From Paracoccus wurundjeri (GTDB lineage Bacteria > Pseudomonadota > Alphaproteobacteria > Rhodobacterales > Rhodobacteraceae), in NCBI RefSeq assembly GCF_030678915.1, contig NZ_JAUUTZ010000019.1:26398-90397 (forward strand): a stretch of DNA of 64,000 nucleotides, read 5' to 3'. Shown piece after piece: positions 26,013 to 34,468 of this stretch. The position numbers and the translations under genes were made by a program. Each line of letters starts with the position of its first letter. Within the stretch, counting starts at the first letter, position 1. Below the pieces are notes generated by a model. That model saw only the letters and a program-made list of their open reading frames with translations, was not told the origin of the DNA and ran no database searches.

Positions 26013-26500
26013 CATGCCCTCTCTACGGCAGGCGCGGCGGATGCTGATTTCATCAGGGTGCGGGCTTTGGATACGGCGCGCAGAATGCGCATATGGGTGC
26101 CGCAACGGCACAGGTTGGGTTCAAGACCGTGGCGCAATTCATCATCGGTTGCGTCCGGATTGGCCTCCAGGATCGATTGCGCCCGCATCATCATGCCGGG
26201 GATGCAATAGCCGCATTGCGCGGCCTGCTCTTCGATGAAGGCCGTCTGCATCGGGCCGGGATTGTCGATCGTGCCCAGCCCCTCGACCGTCTTGATCTCG
26301 CGATCCTCAAGAAGCATTACCGGCGTCAGGCAGGAAAAGACCGCTTTGCCATCGACCATTACCGTGCAGGCGCCGCACTGGCCCAGACCGCAGCCGAATT
26401 TGGCGCCGTTGAGTCCCAGATCGTTACGCAAGACGTAAAGCAGAGGGGTGGAGGGATCCGCATCGACCTCGTGGGCCGTGCCATTCACGGTCAGTTTCAT
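26012..26500 (-). CDS. Aldehyde/isoquinoline-type oxidoreductase, 2Fe-2S subunit
   Basis: 162 residues. The plant-type cluster ligands are C37, C42, C45 and C57 (KFGCGLGQCGACTVMVDG) and the second, all-helical cluster ligands C96, C99, C131 and C133 (AAQCGYC, NLCRCGTH). It passes electrons from the Mo centre to the cytochrome subunit. No signal peptide: like other family members, it rides across the Tat pore with the Mo subunit. It overlaps both neighbours by a few bases. Confidence 0.92.
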   Translation of the reverse strand: MKLTVNGTAHEVDADPSTPLLYVLRNDLGLNGAKFGCGLGQCGACTVMVDGKAVFSCLTPVMLLEDREIKTVEGLGTIDNPGPMQTAFIEEQAAQCGYCIPGMMMRAQSILEANPDATDDELRHGLEPNLCRCGTHMRILRAVSKARTLMKSASAAPAVERA

Positions 26501-27876
26501 TGGTCTTTCGCTCCTACATTGTCGGGGCCGCGTTCGATGCCGTCGGAAGGCCGCACGCTGACGTGATATTTCCCGCTTCTGGTATCGGTCAGCCGGCTTG
26601 TGACATCGTCCCAGTCGGGCTGTTGGGCGAATTCCTCGCGCAGATAGGCAAGCAGATCGCCCACCTGCTGATCGTTCATGATCGCTGCAAAACCCGGCAT
26701 GATCGAGCTTTGCCGCCCGCTTGCGGCCGGCAGGCCGAACAGGATGACATTGATTGCATTTTGGGAATCGGGCGCATTCAGGGCGCTTGAAAGATGGAGA
26801 TTGCTTCCCCCGAAAGGCTGCGGGCGATTGCTGTCATGGCATGTCGCGCAGGCGGCGTAATAGATGGTCTCGCCGCGTGCGGCCGGGGTGTCACCCTGCG
26901 CGCCCGATGCCGCAGCCAGAACCGGCTCGGATGCCGCTGCCGCCGCTTTCAATGCCTGTTCACCGCGCTGCTCGCGTTCGGCCGACGGCGTGCCCATCAG
27001 CGAATCCAGATAGACCGCGATCGCCCTGATATCCGAATCCGGAAGCAGGCCAAGATTGCCCGTCACTTCTGCCATCGGGCCGTTGGCGACGCCGTGATCG
27101 GCATGCCAGCCCCGGCGCAGATAGGCGTAAAGACTGTCCGCTGTCCATGGCACGGGCGCGGGCGACGCCTCGTTCAAAGCGAAGGCCGACCAGCCTTCCG
27201 CCTCGCCCCCGGCAAGATATGCGTCGCGTTTTTCGGCGCCAAAGGCATTTCGTGGAGTATGGCAGGCGCCGCAATGGCCAAGCCCGTCGACCAGATAAGC
27301 GCCGCGATTCCACTCGTCGCTTTGCGAAGCGACATTCTGATGGGCACCTTCATCGAAGAACAGCAATTTCCAGCCGGCAAGGACGAAACGGATGTTCAGC
27401 GGAAAAGGAAGCTCGTTTGCCCGCGGCGATTGCTGCACCGCGGGCCGCGTCATGAGGAAGGCGTAAAGCGCTTTGTTATCCTCGTCTGAAACCCGGGTGA
27501 AGTGGTCGAACGGAAATGCGGGATAAAGATGCGAGCCATCGCGACTGACACCCTCGCGCATGGCGCGGCCGAACGCGGCTTCGGACCACTGGCCTATCCC
27601 GGTTTCCGGGTCGGGGGTTATATTGCTGGAATATATGATCCCGAAAGGCGTGGGCATCGGGAAACTGCCTGCGAATGATCGCCCGCCCGAATTGGTATGG
27701 CAGGCTGTGCAATTTCCGACGGCGGCCAGCTGCGCGCCTTTCTCGATCAGTGCCTGATCGAAATCGGCGCGTTGCGGCGGCGCGGCGGGATCAATCGCCG
27801 GCTTCCACGCATAGGCGAACAAGCCCGCTGCAACGATGGCAAGCAGAATGACAAATCTGATGATGAGGCGCTTCAC
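26497..27876 (-). CDS. Membrane-anchored triheme cytochrome c subunit of the aldehyde dehydrogenase
   Basis: 459 residues. An uncleaved N-terminal anchor (LIIRFVILLAIVAAGLFAYAW) is followed by three class-I heme c sites: CTACH (56-60), CGACH (202-206) and CATCH (343-347), each with a later methionine (for example IMPGFAAIM for the third). This is the arrangement of alcohol/gluconate/aldehyde dehydrogenase cytochrome subunits, which hand electrons to ubiquinone or an oxidase. GTG start at 27876 with AGGACAG upstream. First gene of the operon, overlapping the 2Fe-2S gene by ATGA. Confidence 0.9.
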   Translation of the reverse strand: MKRLIIRFVILLAIVAAGLFAYAWKPAIDPAAPPQRADFDQALIEKGAQLAAVGNCTACHTNSGGRSFAGSFPMPTPFGIIYSSNITPDPETGIGQWSEAAFGRAMREGVSRDGSHLYPAFPFDHFTRVSDEDNKALYAFLMTRPAVQQSPRANELPFPLNIRFVLAGWKLLFFDEGAHQNVASQSDEWNRGAYLVDGLGHCGACHTPRNAFGAEKRDAYLAGGEAEGWSAFALNEASPAPVPWTADSLYAYLRRGWHADHGVANGPMAEVTGNLGLLPDSDIRAIAVYLDSLMGTPSAEREQRGEQALKAAAAASEPVLAAASGAQGDTPAARGETIYYAACATCHDSNRPQPFGGSNLHLSSALNAPDSQNAINVILFGLPAASGRQSSIMPGFAAIMNDQQVGDLLAYLREEFAQQPDWDDVTSRLTDTRSGKYHVSVRPSDGIERGPDNVGAKDQ

Positions 27877-27939
27877 GATATTGCTGTCCTGAACAGGGGG
27901 CTTAGCTTGAACGGCTTAGCTGCCATCAGTCGCGTGAAT

Positions 27940-27954
27940 GGTATTATCTATACC
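27940..27954. promoter_or_regulatory. Inverted repeat upstream of the aldehyde dehydrogenase operon
   Basis: GGTAT-TATCT-ATACC, perfect 5-bp arms, lies 64 bases upstream of the cytochrome start. The arm and its flank (AATGGTAT) recur near the GntR gene at 32197-32204, so a shared regulator is possible. Confidence 0.45.
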
Positions 27955-28224
27955 TTATAGCCTCAACTATATGAAAATTCCAGCATAGCGACCCCGGCTG
28001 ATTTCTCTGCGTACCTTCCGGCCCCTCGGCGATGCGGATCCGGGCCGGTGGTTTCATGGCGCGGCGCATGGCGTGGCTTTGCCATTCCGCCCTTGGCATC
28101 GCACCGATGCGAAACAGGATCAGCATGGTGCCGATACTCGCGCGGATGACGGGTAAAGCTTCTGTCCCACGAGCCGCTGGAAAGCGATTATTTCCACTAA
28201 AAATACCAAATTTCAATTGGTTAA

Positions 28225-28264
28225 TTACTGATCAAAGCTTTGCTTGTAATTGATATATCAGTAA
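28225..28264. promoter_or_regulatory. Widely spaced inverted repeat upstream of the hydroxylase gene
   Basis: TTACTGAT (28225-28232) and ATCAGTAA (28257-28264) are perfect 8-bp arms separated by 24 bases in an AT-rich promoter region, ending 36 bases before the hydroxylase ATG. The right arm overlaps GATATATCAG (28252-28261), which recurs upstream of the MFS gene at 34525-34534. Confidence 0.5.
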
Positions 28265-28300
28265 GATATCATCTCCGAGAATCGTCTAAGGGAGAGGGCA

Positions 28301-29086
28301 ATGGAACTTCAGAACACCCAGATGTCTGAACGCCAGAAGAAGTACCGCGCCAATTATCGTCAGCGGGTGGCCGGCTGGTATAACGGCTTTCTGCATATCG
28401 TCATCATCTATGTGATCGGTCTGACGGCGTTCTATGTCTATGTGTCGAACATTCATGACGTGACGCCATTGGAATGGCTGACGATCCCGGTCGTCTTTCT
28501 GTTTTGCAACTTCTTCGAATGGTGGCTTCATCTTTATGTCATGCACCGGCCCTCGAAGAACCCGATCGCCCGGGCGGTCTATAACCGCCACACCCTGCAG
28601 CATCATCAGTTTTTCACCGAAGTAGAAATGCGCTTCGCGGATCACAAGGATTATCGCGTGACTTTCTTTCCGCCCTATGCGCTGGCGGCCTTCACGCTGA
28701 TGTCGATCCCCGGCGCCATTGTTCTGGGCTATCTGTTTACGCCGAATGTCGGCTGGCTGTTCATCGCAACCACCACAAGCGTCTACATGATTTATGAATT
28801 CATGCATTTCTGCTGTCATGTCGAAGAGAACTGGTTCGTGCGGAACATGCCCTTCATCAATACCAACCGGCGCCATCATACCGCGCATCACGATCAGTCC
28901 CTGATGATGGAGCGGAATATGAACCTGACTTTTCCGATCATGGACTGGCTGTTCGGCACCTCTGACCTGAATCGTGGTCTGCTTGGCCATCTCTTTAACG
29001 GCTACGAGACGCGTTATGTCCGCCGCGACATGCGCAAGACCTCTCGCAAACCGGTTCAGGCATCCGGCTCGCATCCAGCCGAATAG
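28301..29086 (+). CDS. Membrane di-iron hydroxylase (fatty acid hydroxylase/sterol desaturase superfamily)
   Basis: 261 residues with about four transmembrane helices. The eight-histidine iron box pattern is visible: H-LYVM-H (HX4H, about residue 73), RHTLQHHQF (HX3HH), MHFCCH and RRHHTAHHD (HX2HH). Such enzymes insert one oxygen atom into an aliphatic or ring C-H or desaturate lipids at the inner membrane, using electrons from a separate reductase. The start has GAGAGGGCA upstream. It heads a run of small genes of unknown function and an alcohol dehydrogenase that could oxidise its product. Substrate unknown. Confidence 0.8.
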   Translation: MELQNTQMSERQKKYRANYRQRVAGWYNGFLHIVIIYVIGLTAFYVYVSNIHDVTPLEWLTIPVVFLFCNFFEWWLHLYVMHRPSKNPIARAVYNRHTLQHHQFFTEVEMRFADHKDYRVTFFPPYALAAFTLMSIPGAIVLGYLFTPNVGWLFIATTTSVYMIYEFMHFCCHVEENWFVRNMPFINTNRRHHTAHHDQSLMMERNMNLTFPIMDWLFGTSDLNRGLLGHLFNGYETRYVRRDMRKTSRKPVQASGSHPAE

Positions 29087-29190
29087 ACATCAATCGAAAC
29101 AGGTAACGGGCGAAATACGTAACGGAATTCGCTGTTGGCGGCGTCCAGCCGCCGGTGGTGCCGTGTCCTGATCCAGGAGAAAGCAATACC

Positions 29191-29562
29191 ATGGATATGA
29201 TCGAACCGAACATCACCGGCCTTTTCATCTTCGCACTCCTTGCCAGCGTGGGAAGCCTGGGCGTGCTGGTTCTGAGTGGCGTCTTTCCTCTGGCCACCCG
29301 CCCGGAACTGAAACGGCCGGTGGGCATCGGACTTATCGTGCTGAACCTGCTGCTGCTGGCCGCCGTTCTCTATGGCACGATCAGCTTCGGACTGAACGAG
29401 CTTCGCTGGACCAGCATGGTCATCGTCGGCGGCATGGCGTTTCTGTTTACGCCGGGGCTTTTCAACGCCTGGCCGGGCAAATGGCGGGACGGAGTTGCCG
29501 GACTTGTCACGGTGACGCTGGGGCTGGGCGCGACGGCATATCTGCTTGGATCAATCGCCTGA
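29191..29562 (+). CDS. Small integral membrane protein, unknown
   Basis: 123 residues with about four predicted transmembrane segments (TGLFIFALLASVGSLGVLVLSG, IGLIVLNLLLLAAVLYGTISF, TSMVIVGGMAFLFTPGLF, AGLVTVTLGLGATAYLLG). I do not recognise a family. The ATG at 29191 has AGGAGA (29174-29179) upstream; a longer GTG-started frame is unlikely. It follows the hydroxylase by 104 bases and precedes another small membrane gene, suggesting subunits or assembly partners of a membrane complex. Confidence 0.6.
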   Translation: MDMIEPNITGLFIFALLASVGSLGVLVLSGVFPLATRPELKRPVGIGLIVLNLLLLAAVLYGTISFGLNELRWTSMVIVGGMAFLFTPGLFNAWPGKWRDGVAGLVTVTLGLGATAYLLGSIA

Positions 29563-29614
29563 TCGCCACGCATATCCGGGGCTGGTCGCTTTATTCGTTA
29601 CAGGAGGAACTTAT

Positions 29615-29806
29615 ATGCCCTTCCACATCAAATTTGGCTTGTCCGTGATGGTGGCGCTCGCCGCCTTGGCCGGATGGTTCTTTATGGGTCACCTTGGCCA
29701 GACAGGTCCGCAATGGGCACTGACATTTCTTGGCCCCTTCAGTGTCTTCTCCTTGTGGATTTTCCCCGAGGTGATGCGGGGTAAAGCGGATGGGAGGAAA
29801 TCATGA
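29615..29806 (+). CDS. Very small membrane protein, unknown
   Basis: 63 residues. Two hydrophobic helices (FGLSVMVALAALAGWFFMG and WALTFLGPFSVFSLWIFPEV) with a basic tail (MRGKADGRKS). A near-perfect AGGAGGAAC site lies seven bases before the ATG, so it is very probably translated. Its ATGA overlap with the following gene ties it to the DUF6166-like protein. Confidence 0.65.
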   Translation: MPFHIKFGLSVMVALAALAGWFFMGHLGQTGPQWALTFLGPFSVFSLWIFPEVMRGKADGRKS

Positions 29807-30111
29807 AAACATATACCGGTGATCGCACCATTGACGGCGTCGTCGTCGAGGTGAACGGGCAGGAACTTCCCAGCCATACCGATATCAGGAAATTCACCAA
29901 TGCGGATTACGAATGGGGCTATGAAGGGCTGGCGGCTACTCAGCTGGCTTTCGCGATGCTTTACGATCATACCGGCGATGCAAGTCTGGCCATCCGGCTT
30001 GCCACGGCCTTCATGGAAAAGGTGACGGCCAATTTCGGTAATGACTGGGAAATGACATCCGCCGACATGGACAGCGCGATCGATCAAATCGAACCCGTGC
30101 GCGCGGGTTGA
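29803..30111 (+). CDS. DUF6166-like small soluble protein
   Basis: 102 residues, acidic and soluble. The N terminus YTGDRTIDGVVVEVNG followed by ...YEWGYEGLAATQLAFAMLYDHTGD matches my memory of the DUF6166 pattern (YxG-R...G...V.V, FxWGY.G.GP.QLAxAxLxD). Function unknown in the literature I know. It is coupled to the preceding tiny membrane protein by ATGA and followed after 79 bases by the alcohol dehydrogenase. Confidence 0.6.
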   Translation: MKTYTGDRTIDGVVVEVNGQELPSHTDIRKFTNADYEWGYEGLAATQLAFAMLYDHTGDASLAIRLATAFMEKVTANFGNDWEMTSADMDSAIDQIEPVRAG

Positions 30112-30190
30112 ACTGCAATGCTTACCATCGGGCAAAAGCATGCGACCGCGGCTGGCACCGCCAAACAGATATCGTCGAGGGAAACCCGCA

Positions 30191-31300
30191 ATGAATTTGA
30201 GTTTCAGGGCATCGGTCCTTCATTCAGTGAACAGCCCGCTGAGGACCGAAACGGTAGAGGTCGCCGGGCTGGCTGCGCGGGATGTCCTTGTCAGGATCTG
30301 TGCCGCGGGACTATGCCACACCGATCTTGAGGTGATCGATGGCTCGCTTCGACAGCCTTTGCCGATCGTGCTGGGACACGAAGCCGCGGGGGTGGTCGAG
30401 GCAGTCGGTCCCGAAGCAGGCAAGGTTGCGGTCGGGGATCATGTGATCCTGTCGTGGAACCCCCATTGCGGTCATTGTTTCTACTGCGACCACAGCCTGC
30501 CGATCCTTTGCGAGACCTATCTTGCGAATACTCCGGCGGCGCTTGCCTTCGATGGCCGGCCACGGGCGCGGCTTTCCGGAGGCGAAGATCTGCATCAGCT
30601 TATGTATATGGGGGCCTTCGGCGAGTTCTGCGTGGTTCAGGATCAGCAGGCCATCCCGATCCCGAAGGAAATGCCCTTTCCGCAGGCCGCCCTGATCGGT
30701 TGCGGCGTGATGACGGGCGTCGGCGCGGCGATTAACGTGGCGCAGGTCGCTCCGGGATCGTCGGTCATGGTTATCGGCTGCGGCGCGGTCGGGCTGGCGA
30801 CGATACAGGGCGCGGTTCTGGGAGGGGCCGACCGGATCATCGCGGTCGATTTGCAGGACAGCCGTCTTGAGGTCGCGAAACGGATGGGTGCCTCTGTGCT
30901 GGTCAATCCGGCCCGTGACGACGCGGTTCAGGCAGCCCGGGACATCACATCGGGCCGCGGCGTCGACACCATTCTGGAATCTGCAGGAAATGAACCGGCG
31001 TTCCGGCTGACTGTCGAGGCCGTGCGTCCCGGCGGGCAGGTGATCTGGCTGGGCAAGACCGATGTGAACAAGGATGTCTCTTTCCGCTGGGGCTCGCTCA
31101 TGCAGGAAAAGCGCATCCGCCGTTCTTCATATGGTGATGCCCGGCCGGCCCGGGATTTCCCCTTTCTTTGCCGCGCCTATCTGGACGGCCGCCTTGATCT
31201 GGACGCCCTGATCTCGCAGGAGATCGGTCTGGACCAGATCAATGAGGGCTTCGCAGCTTTGCGGGCTGGCGAAACGATCCGCAGCATCGTCACATTCTGA
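30191..31300 (+). CDS. Zinc-dependent alcohol dehydrogenase (MDR family)
   Basis: 369 residues. Catalytic zinc ligands in GLCHTDLEV and GHEAAG; structural zinc cysteines in CGHCFYCDHSLPILC; Rossmann motif VMVIGCGAVGLATIQGA with Asp at the end of strand 2 (IIAVDLQDSR), indicating NAD+ preference. The short loop segment and GGEDLHQLMYMGAFGEF are as in the class III-like/aryl alcohol group. ATG at 30191 follows GAGGGAAAC. It probably oxidises the alcohol produced by the hydroxylase module to an aldehyde, which the exported Mo enzyme or another dehydrogenase would take further; this chain is inference. Confidence 0.87.
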   Translation: MNLSFRASVLHSVNSPLRTETVEVAGLAARDVLVRICAAGLCHTDLEVIDGSLRQPLPIVLGHEAAGVVEAVGPEAGKVAVGDHVILSWNPHCGHCFYCDHSLPILCETYLANTPAALAFDGRPRARLSGGEDLHQLMYMGAFGEFCVVQDQQAIPIPKEMPFPQAALIGCGVMTGVGAAINVAQVAPGSSVMVIGCGAVGLATIQGAVLGGADRIIAVDLQDSRLEVAKRMGASVLVNPARDDAVQAARDITSGRGVDTILESAGNEPAFRLTVEAVRPGGQVIWLGKTDVNKDVSFRWGSLMQEKRIRRSSYGDARPARDFPFLCRAYLDGRLDLDALISQEIGLDQINEGFAALRAGETIRSIVTF

Positions 31301-31367
31301 GTCTGTCGAGCGGCGGATCGTTTCCCGCCTCCGCATTTATCCATTCAAGCGGAAATTATGGTGAGAC

Positions 31368-32129
31368 ATGATTGTAACCATTCCCGAGGGCGCGCTTGAA
31401 TGTCTGGGCGCAGGCGCCGTTGAAGACAGGCGTCCAAGCGTGGTGCTGCTGCATGGCATTCAGGGCACGGCGACGATCTGGAATCCGCTGATGCCCGGTC
31501 TGTCCTGTCTTGGACCGGTCATGGCCCCTCATCTCCGCGGCCGGGCGGGTTCCTACAGCCCGGATCGGCCCGAAGCATATGGGCTGACGGGATTCGCCAG
31601 CGATCTGCATGCGGTGATCGCGGGGCTGCATGGGCCTGTTCTGCTTGTGGGCTGGAGCATGGGCTGTCTGGTCTCGCTTGAATATCTGCGTATCCACGGG
31701 GCGGATCGTTTGATGGGGTTGATGCTGGTCAGCGGCACGCCCTGCATCGGGGCGACGGGCGGCAATGATGCGAACTGGTTTCATGGCGACACGCCAGAGC
31801 AGGTTGCGCACGAGGCCGCCCAACGCGCGAAACGGCTGCAATTGGCGGAAACCGCGACGGATGTCGCTGTCGCAGGTTCGTGGCTTGCCGTTCGGGCTGC
31901 CGATTTTCGCGATTTCCTGCCACGGATCGACGTGCCGACCATGGTTCTTCACGGATCCGAAGACAGTGAATGTCCCGTCGCGCATGCCAGTATATTCGCC
32001 CGTTCCATACCCGGCGCGAAACTTCGCATCTGGGAGGGATGCGGCCATGTCCCGATGACTTATGCGCCGGAACGATTTGCCCGCGAGGTGGCGGATTTTT
32101 TCCATATATGTCAAAGTCGTGTTGCGTGA
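31368..32129 (+). CDS. Alpha/beta hydrolase
   Basis: 253 residues. Catalytic triad: S97 in the nucleophile elbow VGWSMGC, Asp in VLHGSEDSECP and His in WEGCGHVPM. Oxyanion-hole HG motif at LLHGIQGT. No signal peptide. Possible esterase, lactonase or C-C hydrolase. Start ATG at 31368 follows TATGGTGAGAC; a nearby T-rich upstream segment may carry a promoter. It is encoded 67 bases after the alcohol dehydrogenase, in the same direction. Confidence 0.83.
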   Translation: MIVTIPEGALECLGAGAVEDRRPSVVLLHGIQGTATIWNPLMPGLSCLGPVMAPHLRGRAGSYSPDRPEAYGLTGFASDLHAVIAGLHGPVLLVGWSMGCLVSLEYLRIHGADRLMGLMLVSGTPCIGATGGNDANWFHGDTPEQVAHEAAQRAKRLQLAETATDVAVAGSWLAVRAADFRDFLPRIDVPTMVLHGSEDSECPVAHASIFARSIPGAKLRIWEGCGHVPMTYAPERFAREVADFFHICQSRVA

Positions 32130-32219
32130 TTGTAGGTGGTTTGGCCCGCCATCCGGCCCACAGGTCCGCGCAGGGTGCCGTTTGCGCTCTTGGCGCAATG
32201 GTATATAAACCATATATGT
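32102..32219. promoter_or_regulatory. Repeated CCATATATGT and palindrome upstream of the GntR gene
   Basis: CCATATATGT occurs at 32102-32111 (end of the hydrolase gene) and again at 32210-32219. The second copy overlaps ATGGT-ATATAA-ACCAT (32198-32213), an inverted repeat compatible with TGGT...ACCA operators of FCD-type GntR proteins. It lies 67-82 bases before the GntR start, as expected for autoregulation. Confidence 0.5.
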
Positions 32220-32279
32220 GAGATCGTCAGAGCCAATCCGCGAGTCTCGGGGTAAACTATTCAGGATGATCGTCACGTC

Positions 32280-32957
32280 ATGAGTGCATCAGACATTACT
32301 GCGCCATCTCGTCTAACCGGCGACAAGAACAGCACTCTGACCGACCGTGCTTATCATCAGCTTGAAGAGCGAATCGTCAATTTGCAGCTTGAACCCGGTC
32401 AGGTCCTGTCCGAGGCGCAGCTTGCCGAGGAACTTGGGATCGGGCGCACCCCGGTACGGGAGGCATTGCAGCGGCTGGCCAGCGAAGGTCTGGTGAATGT
32501 GCTGCCCCGACGCGGTATTCTTGTCTCGGAAATCAATCTTTCACGGCAATTGCTTCTGCTCGAACTGCGCCGGGAGGTTGAACGCCTTTGCACCCGCAAG
32601 GCCGCGCAGCGTGTGCTTCCCGATGAACGCGAGGCGTTCCGCATTTTGGCCGATGCTTTGGCCGAAGCCGCCAAAAATCGCGACGACGCGGCCTTCATGC
32701 GACTGGATCTGGAATTCAATCAGGCATTGGTGGCTGCCTGCCGCAATGAGTTCGCCGAACGCGCGATGCGCCGCATTCAGGGCCTCTCTCGCCGCTTCTG
32801 GTTTCAGCATTACCGCGAAGCGCTGGATCTGGAGCGTTGCGCCAATCTGCATGCAAAGGTTGCGCGGATGATTTCCGAGGGCGATGCCGATCGTGCGGCC
32901 GACGCATCGGATGAGCTGATGGATTATATTGTCGAATTCACGCGCTCGACGATCTGA
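32280..32957 (+). CDS. GntR-family regulator, FCD subfamily
   Basis: 225 residues. The winged helix (AYHQLEERIVNLQLEPGQVLSEAQLAEELGIGRTPVREALQRL) is followed by an all-helical FCD ligand domain (about 90-220). FCD regulators bind carboxylated metabolites with a metal, and usually repress nearby catabolic genes. Flanked by the hydrolase and the MFS permease; probable control of this group. The gene ends in a terminator-like stem. Confidence 0.87.
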   Translation: MSASDITAPSRLTGDKNSTLTDRAYHQLEERIVNLQLEPGQVLSEAQLAEELGIGRTPVREALQRLASEGLVNVLPRRGILVSEINLSRQLLLLELRREVERLCTRKAAQRVLPDEREAFRILADALAEAAKNRDDAAFMRLDLEFNQALVAACRNEFAERAMRRIQGLSRRFWFQHYREALDLERCANLHAKVARMISEGDADRAADASDELMDYIVEFTRSTI

Positions 32958-32997
32958 TATCCGGCAACCGGGCGGCGGCGGGACCGGCATCTGTAAC

Positions 32998-33025
32998 CCG
33001 GCCGCCAGTCTGTCCCGGCGGCCGG
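32998..33025 (+). terminator. Hairpin terminator after the GntR gene
   Basis: CCGGCCGCC (32998-33006) pairs with GGCGGCCGG (33017-33025), 9 bp perfect, followed by ATTGTTGTCTTG. It is located between the convergent GntR and MFS genes, 41 bases after the GntR stop. Confidence 0.65.
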
Positions 33026-33040
33026 ATTGTTGTCTTGCGA

Positions 33041-34468
33041 TCAATGCGAGATTTCTTCGAGCGATTTGCCCCTTGTCTCGATCCCGAAGATGCCGATGGC
33101 CAATGCGGCGACAATGAACGAGCCCGCCCCAAGCGCAAACACACCGCTATTGCCCAATGTAGGCAGGACGATCCCGATGATATACGGGCCAAGCAGCGAC
33201 CCGACCCGACCGATGGCAGAGGCGCAGCCCGCGCCGGTGGCTCGCGAGCGCGTCGGGTAAAGTTCCGGCGTATATGCGTAAAGCACCGACCACATCCCGA
33301 ACAGGAAGAACTGCATGACAAGGCCGTAAGAGATGAGCATGGCGGTCGTCGTCGCGTTGCCATAGAAATATGCCGCAACCGCCGAGCCGATCAGCATCAT
33401 CATTGCGGTGGGTTTACGTCCCCATTTGTCCAGCAAGATGGCGGCCGCAACGAATCCGGGCAGACCGGCTAAAGAGATCGTGATCGTATAAGTGACCGAT
33501 TGGGAAACGCTATGTCCTGCGTCTTGCAGCAATGCGCTGAGCCATGTCGTCAGCCCATAGAAGCCGAGCAAGGCAAAGAACCACACTGTCCAGATCATCA
33601 TCGTCCGGCTGGCGTAACCCTTGGACCACAATTCGAGAAAAGAGAAACGGCGTTCTTCGCTGGTGCGGCTTTCGATCGGTTTCGGAGCAGGTAACGCCTG
33701 TCCTTCCGGCAGCCGTTTCAGGACCTTTTCCTCGATCCGGCTCATGACCCTTTCCGCCTGATCATTGCGGCCGCGATCCGCCAGCCAGCGAGGCGATTCG
33801 GGTACGAAAATCCGGATTATCAGCAGGAAAGCGGCTGGAATGGCCTGGAACAGGAACATTGTGCGCCAGTCGAAATGAGTCAGGAACAGCAGACTCAGCA
33901 AGCCCGCCGCGATAAAGCCGATGGGCCAGAACCCCTCCAGAATGGCAAGATAGCGTCCGCGTTTCGCAGTCGGCAGAATCTCTGAGACGATCGCCAGCGC
34001 CACCGGGAACTCCATTCCCATGCCAAAGCCAAGCAGTAACCGGGCATAGCCAAGCGTTTGCGCATCCGGCGCATAGGCACACCACAGGCTTCCGAGGCCC
34101 CAGAATACCATGCTGACCTGAAAGACCATTTTTCGTCCGAAACGGTCAGCGGCCATGCCGGCGATGGCAGCGCCCAGGAACATGCCTATGAAGCTCATGC
34201 TGGACAGCAGGCCAGCCTGAGCCGTGGTCAAGCCGAATTCATTGCGGATCGAGCCCAGCAGAAATGTCAGTGAACCAAGATCAATCGAATCGAAGAACCA
34301 TGCAGTGGCAATGATTCCGAAGATGAAACGCTGATAGCCGGTCATCGGCAACCGGTCGAGCCTTGCGGCGATCATCGCGTCGGATGCCGTTTCGGCGGCT
34401 CCGCGCACAGCCTTGGAAGATGGGCTCGGGGCGGCAGTCCCCCCGGCGCCTGTCGTCAGGTCTGTCAT
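33041..34468 (-). CDS. Major facilitator superfamily transporter (aromatic/organic acid symporter-like)
   Basis: 475 residues, 12 transmembrane helices. Motif A is GMAADRFGRK; the second half carries LLDKWGRKP and YTPELYPTRSRATGAG, typical for the sugar/organic-acid:H+ symporter branch. A cytoplasmic central loop of about 60 residues (residues 215-275, with EEKVLKRLPEGQALPAPKP) separates the halves. GGGAGGAGTTCAC precedes the ATG. The gene faces the GntR gene and likely imports the substrate of the neighbouring oxidation pathway. Confidence 0.85.
   Translation of the reverse strand: MTDLTTGAGGTAAPSPSSKAVRGAAETASDAMIAARLDRLPMTGYQRFIFGIIATAWFFDSIDLGSLTFLLGSIRNEFGLTTAQAGLLSSMSFIGMFLGAAIAGMAADRFGRKMVFQVSMVFWGLGSLWCAYAPDAQTLGYARLLLGFGMGMEFPVALAIVSEILPTAKRGRYLAILEGFWPIGFIAAGLLSLLFLTHFDWRTMFLFQAIPAAFLLIIRIFVPESPRWLADRGRNDQAERVMSRIEEKVLKRLPEGQALPAPKPIESRTSEERRFSFLELWSKGYASRTMMIWTVWFFALLGFYGLTTWLSALLQDAGHSVSQSVTYTITISLAGLPGFVAAAILLDKWGRKPTAMMMLIGSAVAAYFYGNATTTAMLISYGLVMQFFLFGMWSVLYAYTPELYPTRSRATGAGCASAIGRVGSLLGPYIIGIVLPTLGNSGVFALGAGSFIVAALAIGIFGIETRGKSLEEISH

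Larger units (their letters stand above)
27877..28300. other. 424-base divergent intergenic region
   Basis: It separates the aldehyde dehydrogenase operon (minus) from the hydroxylase module (plus). It contains the two inverted repeats listed separately and an AT-rich stretch from about 28195 to 28275 likely to hold the plus-strand promoter. Two overlapping open frames of 90 (minus, 27944-28216) and 73 codons (plus, 28032-28253) exist but neither has a ribosome binding site or a recognisable product; the middle 28010-28180 has coding-like composition and might be a gene remnant. Confidence 0.5.

Noticed and set aside
27944..28216. 90-codon minus-strand frame in the 27.9-28.3 kb gap
   Set aside because: No ribosome binding site, overlaps the likely promoter region and an opposite frame; kept only as a possible remnant.
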